Below are positions 41,864-45,131 of a stretch of 45,131 bases of DNA, one piece after another (positions within the stretch are counted from its first letter, which is position 1; each line of letters starts with the position of its first letter). The notes under the pieces are model-generated. The model searched no databases. It saw nothing but the letters and a program-made list of their open reading frames with translations, and was not told the DNA's origin. Location of the stretch: IMG/VR virus record IMGVR_UViG_3300045973_001494, positions 1-45,131 of that record; one strand, written 5' to 3'. This DNA comes from a virus. Both the position numbers and the translations under genes were made by a program.

Positions 41864-42117
41864 GCAAACACCAGCACATCATCTACCTCAAGCCGCTCTA
41901 CCTAGCCCGCGAACAGGCGGCAGTCTTTTTGTCAATCTCAGGCTCAATGCTCGACAAGCTGGTGGCCCAAGGCAATGCGCCCAAGCCGCGCAAGCTCAGC
42001 GCCGGGCGTTCGGCCTGGCTGGTGGAGGAGCTTGAGACGTGGGGCAAGAACTTGCCGGTGTCGGACTTGCTGCCGCCAGTGAACAGCGGTTGCGGCCGGG
42101 CCGGAAAAAATAGTTGA
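41860..42117 (+). CDS. AlpA-like / excisionase-like small DNA-binding protein
   Basis: 85 aa from ATG 41860, coupled by overlap with the previous stop. IIYLKPLYLAREQAAVFLSI, SGSMLDKLVAQGNAPKPRKL, SAGRSAWLVEELETWGKNLP follow the AlpA/excisionase pattern of a MerR-like helix-turn-helix with a wing. Proteins of this kind direct integrase towards excision or regulate its gene. It is 1.7 kb from the integrase. A bidirectional terminator follows. Confidence 0.82.
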   Translation: MSKHQHIIYLKPLYLAREQAAVFLSISGSMLDKLVAQGNAPKPRKLSAGRSAWLVEELETWGKNLPVSDLLPPVNSGCGRAGKNS

Positions 42118-42121
42118 AATA

Positions 42122-42154
42122 TTTTTTATTACACGGAATCCGTGTAATAAAAAA
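42122..42154. terminator. Perfect 16-bp inverted repeat, likely bidirectional terminator
   Basis: TTTTTTATTACACGGA, a single central A and TCCGTGTAATAAAAAA form a perfect inverted repeat of 33 bp. Runs of T at one end and A at the other make it a terminator on both strands. It starts 4 bp after the AlpA-like stop. Palindromic TTACACGG core might also bind a protein. Confidence 0.82.
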
Positions 42155-42217
42155 GCCATGCACCGAAAATCTGGTGCAAACGGAGCCTCCCGGAATGAGG
42201 GGCACAGAAGACAAATT

Positions 42218-42625
42218 ATGCAAATAGTCAACAAAATTAATGGTGACGTGGTTGAGACAACCACGCGGGCCTGGTGGCTTAATTTCGCGATTGAATCAAG
42301 CGCTGGGGTAGCTGTGGCCCGCGTGCATGCAGACTCGACAACGCTGCGCGTCCCCTCTGCTGAGCAGATTAAGGCAGACCCAAGCCTCAATCCATATTGG
42401 GCCGACACCGAAAATAAGGGTCGCCTGCAGAACTACATGCTGGATTTGACCGAGGAAGATTTGAAGCTCTACGCAATCAAGCCAGGAATTCTTATCTACC
42501 CAGAAATCATTGATGGAGACAGGCCAGCCTCGAATACAGCAAAGAAAATTGTTTCGGCACATCAGCACGCACAATCGCAAGCCTGGCTGCAAAACGATTG
42601 CATAGGCAAGCCCTCAGACTATTGA
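42218..42625 (+). CDS. Hypothetical phage protein
   Basis: 135 aa from ATG 42218 (MQIVNKINGDVVETTTRAWW). The upstream ATG at 42158 has no ribosome site and an odd leader. The protein is alpha/beta with LNPYWADTENKGRLQNYMLD and a C-terminal helical segment. Unknown. It sits between two terminators and so may be a single-gene unit with its own promoter. Confidence 0.7.
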   Translation: MQIVNKINGDVVETTTRAWWLNFAIESSAGVAVARVHADSTTLRVPSAEQIKADPSLNPYWADTENKGRLQNYMLDLTEEDLKLYAIKPGILIYPEIIDGDRPASNTAKKIVSAHQHAQSQAWLQNDCIGKPSDY

Positions 42626-42641
42626 GTCGCACACCGTGAAG

Positions 42642-42658
42642 CCCGCCCTGCGGGTTTT
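42642..42658 (+). terminator. Rho-independent terminator
   Basis: CCCGC-CCT-GCGGG followed by TTTT, 13 bp after the preceding stop. Short but clear. Confidence 0.75.
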
Positions 42659-42713
42659 GCAGTGGTGATTTACACCAGACCGCGCCTCGGGTTTCAGGGG
42701 ATGGAAATTAAAA

Positions 42714-43004
42714 ATGATTGCACACCTGCTTTACACACCAACCGGCGACACGCCGATCATCCGCGATAGCGCAATGCTTGACCAGCACGGAGCCAGTATG
42801 ACGGTGGCAGTCAAGCTGCCAGACGGTTTTGTTTTGCGCGAAGGCGATCAAGGCAAGGAAATCAGGGATGTCCACGGATATGCCTGCCAGATCATGCGTT
42901 TTGCCTCAAGGCCAGGGCTTGTGCTGGGCTGGACTCATGTGCTGGCGACCCACAAGATTGCTTCAAACGGCCTGCCCGAAAGCCTCGAATTACAACTGGC
43001 TTGA
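42714..43004 (+). CDS. Hypothetical phage protein
   Basis: 96 aa, ATG at 42714 with GGGGATGGAAATT upstream. Beta-rich: MIAHLLYTPTGDTPIIRDSA, TVAVKLPDGFVLREGDQG and HVLATHKIASNGLPESLELQ. Unknown. Its stop overlaps a TTG start (TTGA) of the next gene. Confidence 0.75.
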   Translation: MIAHLLYTPTGDTPIIRDSAMLDQHGASMTVAVKLPDGFVLREGDQGKEIRDVHGYACQIMRFASRPGLVLGWTHVLATHKIASNGLPESLELQLA

Positions 43005-43657
43005 ATCCGAACCACGCAAACCGTGGCCGCCTGGTGGTCACGCTGGGCGGCCCGTGGCGCCTCTACCAGCGCGCCGCGCCGCCCGGCTGGGTGATGCTGG
43101 GCACCGTGCAGACGGGTGCCCAGATAGGCGCGCTGGGTGTGTCGGCCAGAGGGATTTACGCCCAGCTCAACGCGGGCCAGATCCACCCGATCAACCAGCG
43201 CAAGTTCGCAGCAATTTTTGAAAAAAGGATGGCAATGCTGAAAATCACAAACAACGGCCCCGAACTAGCCGATACAAATTATTGGGACAGCGAGCACGCT
43301 GCTGCAGGCTTGTTTTTCCTGACTTGGAATGCTGGTGCCGGGCGGCTGCTGGTGCCAGACAGCCGAATGGCTGACCTGAAAGAAATGCGCACGGCGCAAT
43401 ACGTCATCGTCTCGCGCGGGCCGTGGCCCGAGCGCAAGAAGGCGGAAGGCATCGAGTTGCTGTTTGAAGACCATAGCAACTCGCCGTATTGTTTGCACCT
43501 GTCCATCGAGCAGACTGACCGGCTGCTGCCGGACATCGAGCAGGGCGGCGGTTTTAAAGTCGTCGCGTGGACGCGCAAGGGCCGCGCCGCAGAATGGCCC
43601 GGCAAGTATCGCAAGGTGCCTAAAATCCCGTGCCTTGAGCCCTGGAGCGTGCAGTGA
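43001..43657 (+). CDS. Two-part phage protein from a TTG start
   Basis: 218 aa from TTG 43001, which overlaps the previous TGA. Residues ~8-75 (LVVTLGGPWRLYQRAAPPGW, VMLGTVQTGAQIGALGVSAR, GIYAQLNAGQIHPINQRKF) look like a small regulator-like domain. From Met77 (MLKITNNGPELADTNYWDSE onwards) the rest could be an independent protein, with AKFFLTW-like core and VVAWTRKGRAAEWPGKYRKV. A fusion of two usually separate phage ORFs is plausible. Function unknown. Confidence 0.7.
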   Translation: MNPNHANRGRLVVTLGGPWRLYQRAAPPGWVMLGTVQTGAQIGALGVSARGIYAQLNAGQIHPINQRKFAAIFEKRMAMLKITNNGPELADTNYWDSEHAAAGLFFLTWNAGAGRLLVPDSRMADLKEMRTAQYVIVSRGPWPERKKAEGIELLFEDHSNSPYCLHLSIEQTDRLLPDIEQGGGFKVVAWTRKGRAAEWPGKYRKVPKIPCLEPWSVQ

Positions 43658-43851
43658 TCACCGTCAGGCCACCCAGTCCGACGCCGACGGAAATCAAAGA
43701 GGCCAGGGGCAAGGCGGGCCTCAATCAAACCGAGGCAGCACAAGCAATTTATTCGGTGTTGAGGACTTGGCAAGACTGGGAGTCGGGAAAGGCAAAAATG
43801 CACCCAGGCCTCTGGGAGCTTTTTTGCATCAAGATGCTCAACGACGCCTAA
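43654..43851 (+). CDS. XRE-family helix-turn-helix protein
   Basis: 65 aa from GTG 43654, overlapping the preceding stop (GTGA). PTPTEIKEARGKAGLNQTEA, AQAIYSVLRTWQDWESGKAK, MHPGLWELFCIKML is a compact XRE helix-turn-helix of a type common near phage integrases. Its 3' end overlaps the integrase 3' end by 4 bp (convergent). Confidence 0.85.
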   Translation: MITVRPPSPTPTEIKEARGKAGLNQTEAAQAIYSVLRTWQDWESGKAKMHPGLWELFCIKMLNDA

Positions 43852-45131
43852 ACTGCCGTTTCCAGGCCCTCCAGATGCGCTGCCAGCAGGCCCAGCCAGT
43901 GCCGACGCTCTGCGTCGTAGCTGTGCCTGTTGTACGTGCCCACAATGTCTTTTGGCATATGGCCAATGATGGCTTCAGCGACTTCATCCCGGCAGCCCAG
44001 CAACGCCAGCAGCGTGCGCCCGGTGCGCCGCAGATCATGCGGCGACCAGTGCGCCACCGGTAGCACCAGCCCAGCGCTTTGGCGTCCGGTCACTTTGGCG
44101 GAGTAGGGTTGCAGGTTGTAGATGTAGGTTGAAAAGAAGTGCTGCCGGTACTGCTGGCCAGCGTCATCCTCAAACAACCAGCCCGACTCGCCGACCGCAG
44201 CCAGCCTGCGCTGCACAATTTCCAGCGCCCGCCCGACCAGCGGCACACGCAGATCCACCGCCTGGTGGTGCCGGGCGTTCTTCGTCGATTTTTTGGGCAC
44301 AGTCCACCACCAGCCGTCAGCTTCATGCGTGATGTGTTCCAGGCGCATTCCGAAAATCTCACCGCCGCGCGCGCAGGTCCACAGGTATAGCTGTAGAGCA
44401 TCGCGGCCAACGGCGTGCATGTTGGGCAGCCAGGCCAGCAGCGCGGCAATTTCACCCGGCTGCAGCACCCGGCGCTGTTGGCCAACGTGCTCGCCGCCGA
44501 TGCGTTTGCCTTGACTCTTCAGCCGCCCCCGCATCACCGCCCGCCACCAGTTCGGCGTGTCGCCGTCCAGCCGCCCGGCGTCGAGCGCGTAATCCCACGC
44601 CGCACCCAGCAGCGAGCGTAGCTTTGCGGCCGCTGTTGGCGTAGCTTTTCGGGCGTCCAGAATGTCAAAAGCATCGGCGCGCTTGATGTCTTGAGCGGGC
44701 CGCGCCGCAAAGTCTGCGCTGCCATCGAGCAGCTTGGCCAAGGCGCGCTTGGATGCGAGCAGGCCAGCTTCTTTGCGATTGAGGGCAAGGTGACCATCAA
44801 CGTAGTCTTGCACCAGGTGACGCACGGTGTAGGCTGTTGGGCGCTCCAGCTCACCGTGCCGGACCTTACGTTCGGCCCGGCGCCGCTGGCCAGGATCAAC
44901 CCCATCGCCCCGCTGGTCACGCAACGCCTGCCACTGCGCTGCAGCTGCCTGCACCGACAACGCTGGCCACTGCCCGATGGCGACTTGCTTCATGCGGCCG
45001 TCAGCCGCCTTGTACCGGTAAATCCACGTCTTGCGGCTGCTGGACACGACAAGGCGCAGACCCGAGCAGCCGTCAATCACCATGTGCTGGCCGGGCTGCA
45101 ACAGCTTGGCCGCACGGGCATCAAAAAACAT
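43848..45131 (-). CDS. int: Tyrosine site-specific recombinase (prophage integrase)
   Basis: 427 aa; the ATG ends exactly at the window edge. The N-terminal arm-binding domain (~1-90: PGQHMVIDGCSGLRLVVSSS, WIYRYKAADGRMKQVAIGQW) is followed by a core-binding domain and the catalytic domain: Arg in WTCARGGEIFGMRL (~250), HDLRRTGRTLLALLG (His-x-x-Arg), IIGHMPKDIVGTYNRHS with the nucleophile Tyr. All catalytic residues R-H-R-H-Y appear present. It integrates and, with an excisionase, excises the prophage. Promoter and attachment site lie to the right of the window. Confidence 0.95.
   Translation of the reverse strand: MFFDARAAKLLQPGQHMVIDGCSGLRLVVSSSRKTWIYRYKAADGRMKQVAIGQWPALSVQAAAAQWQALRDQRGDGVDPGQRRRAERKVRHGELERPTAYTVRHLVQDYVDGHLALNRKEAGLLASKRALAKLLDGSADFAARPAQDIKRADAFDILDARKATPTAAAKLRSLLGAAWDYALDAGRLDGDTPNWWRAVMRGRLKSQGKRIGGEHVGQQRRVLQPGEIAALLAWLPNMHAVGRDALQLYLWTCARGGEIFGMRLEHITHEADGWWWTVPKKSTKNARHHQAVDLRVPLVGRALEIVQRRLAAVGESGWLFEDDAGQQYRQHFFSTYIYNLQPYSAKVTGRQSAGLVLPVAHWSPHDLRRTGRTLLALLGCRDEVAEAIIGHMPKDIVGTYNRHSYDAERRHWLGLLAAHLEGLETAV

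Noticed and set aside
43848-45131. attP/attR site next to the integrase
   Set aside because: No direct repeat or tRNA end can be matched within the window; the likely site is to the right of 45131.

Overview
The window is most of an integrated temperate tailed phage (a lambda-like siphovirus) in a GC-rich bacterium. GC content, codon use and the look of the accessory genes suggest a Burkholderiales host, most likely Comamonadaceae; this is inference, because no host gene is visible. The left edge cuts a tail gene. The right edge is the start codon of a tyrosine integrase, so neither attachment site is seen. No tRNA, rRNA, CRISPR array or insertion sequence was found.

Layout. (1) 1-18767, minus strand: virion genes, read right to left as gpW-like joiner, lambda-type portal, S49 protease with a nested scaffold, gpD-like decoration protein, gpE-like capsid, connector, tail terminator, tail tube, tape measure, then five large tail-tip/fibre genes unlike lambda M-L-K-I-J. 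(2) 18883-22265, plus strand: a cassette inserted in the late operon. It holds a lower-GC cargo gene (WYL-like plus TerB-like), a C4-type antisense RNA, an AntA/AntB antirepressor and a helix-turn-helix protein. (3) 22275-29281, minus strand: Mor-like activator, terminase large and small subunits, a gpZ-like protein, a DUF1376-type replication protein carrying a phased repeat array (probable origin), small genes including a ClpX-type zinc finger, and a Cro-like regulator at the head of the leftward lytic operon. (4) 29319-30518, plus strand: a CI-like repressor without a peptidase domain, followed by a secreted nuclease. (5) 30616-31158, minus strand: a membrane protein. (6) 31224-43851, plus strand: a long rightward operon. 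It starts from a repressor-controlled promoter, has a leader of about 500 nt, and carries small membrane proteins, a C5 cytosine methyltransferase overlapping a DndC-like PAPS-reductase-family gene, many small translationally coupled genes, an AlpA-like protein and an XRE regulator. (7) 43848-45131, minus strand: integrase.

How the parts fit. The leftward (Cro) promoter and the rightward promoter have the same -35, spacer length and -10, and each overlaps a 15-bp operator of the form TAAACA-N3-TGTTTA. One repressor could therefore silence both lytic arms. Terminator-like hairpins between early genes in both arms suggest processive antitermination or attenuation. The C4 RNA carries two loops complementary to the leader and Shine-Dalgarno region of the antirepressor gene, as in the P1/P7 immI system. 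Because the CI-like protein has no visible S24 domain, induction may depend on the antirepressor rather than on RecA cleavage.

The most interesting regions are the C4/ant cassette inside the late operon, the 11-bp-phased GGGACA array inside the replication gene, the structured 500-nt leader with a perfect 16-bp inverted repeat, and the methyltransferase/DndC-like pair. All functional names come from reading motifs by eye; no database search was run.
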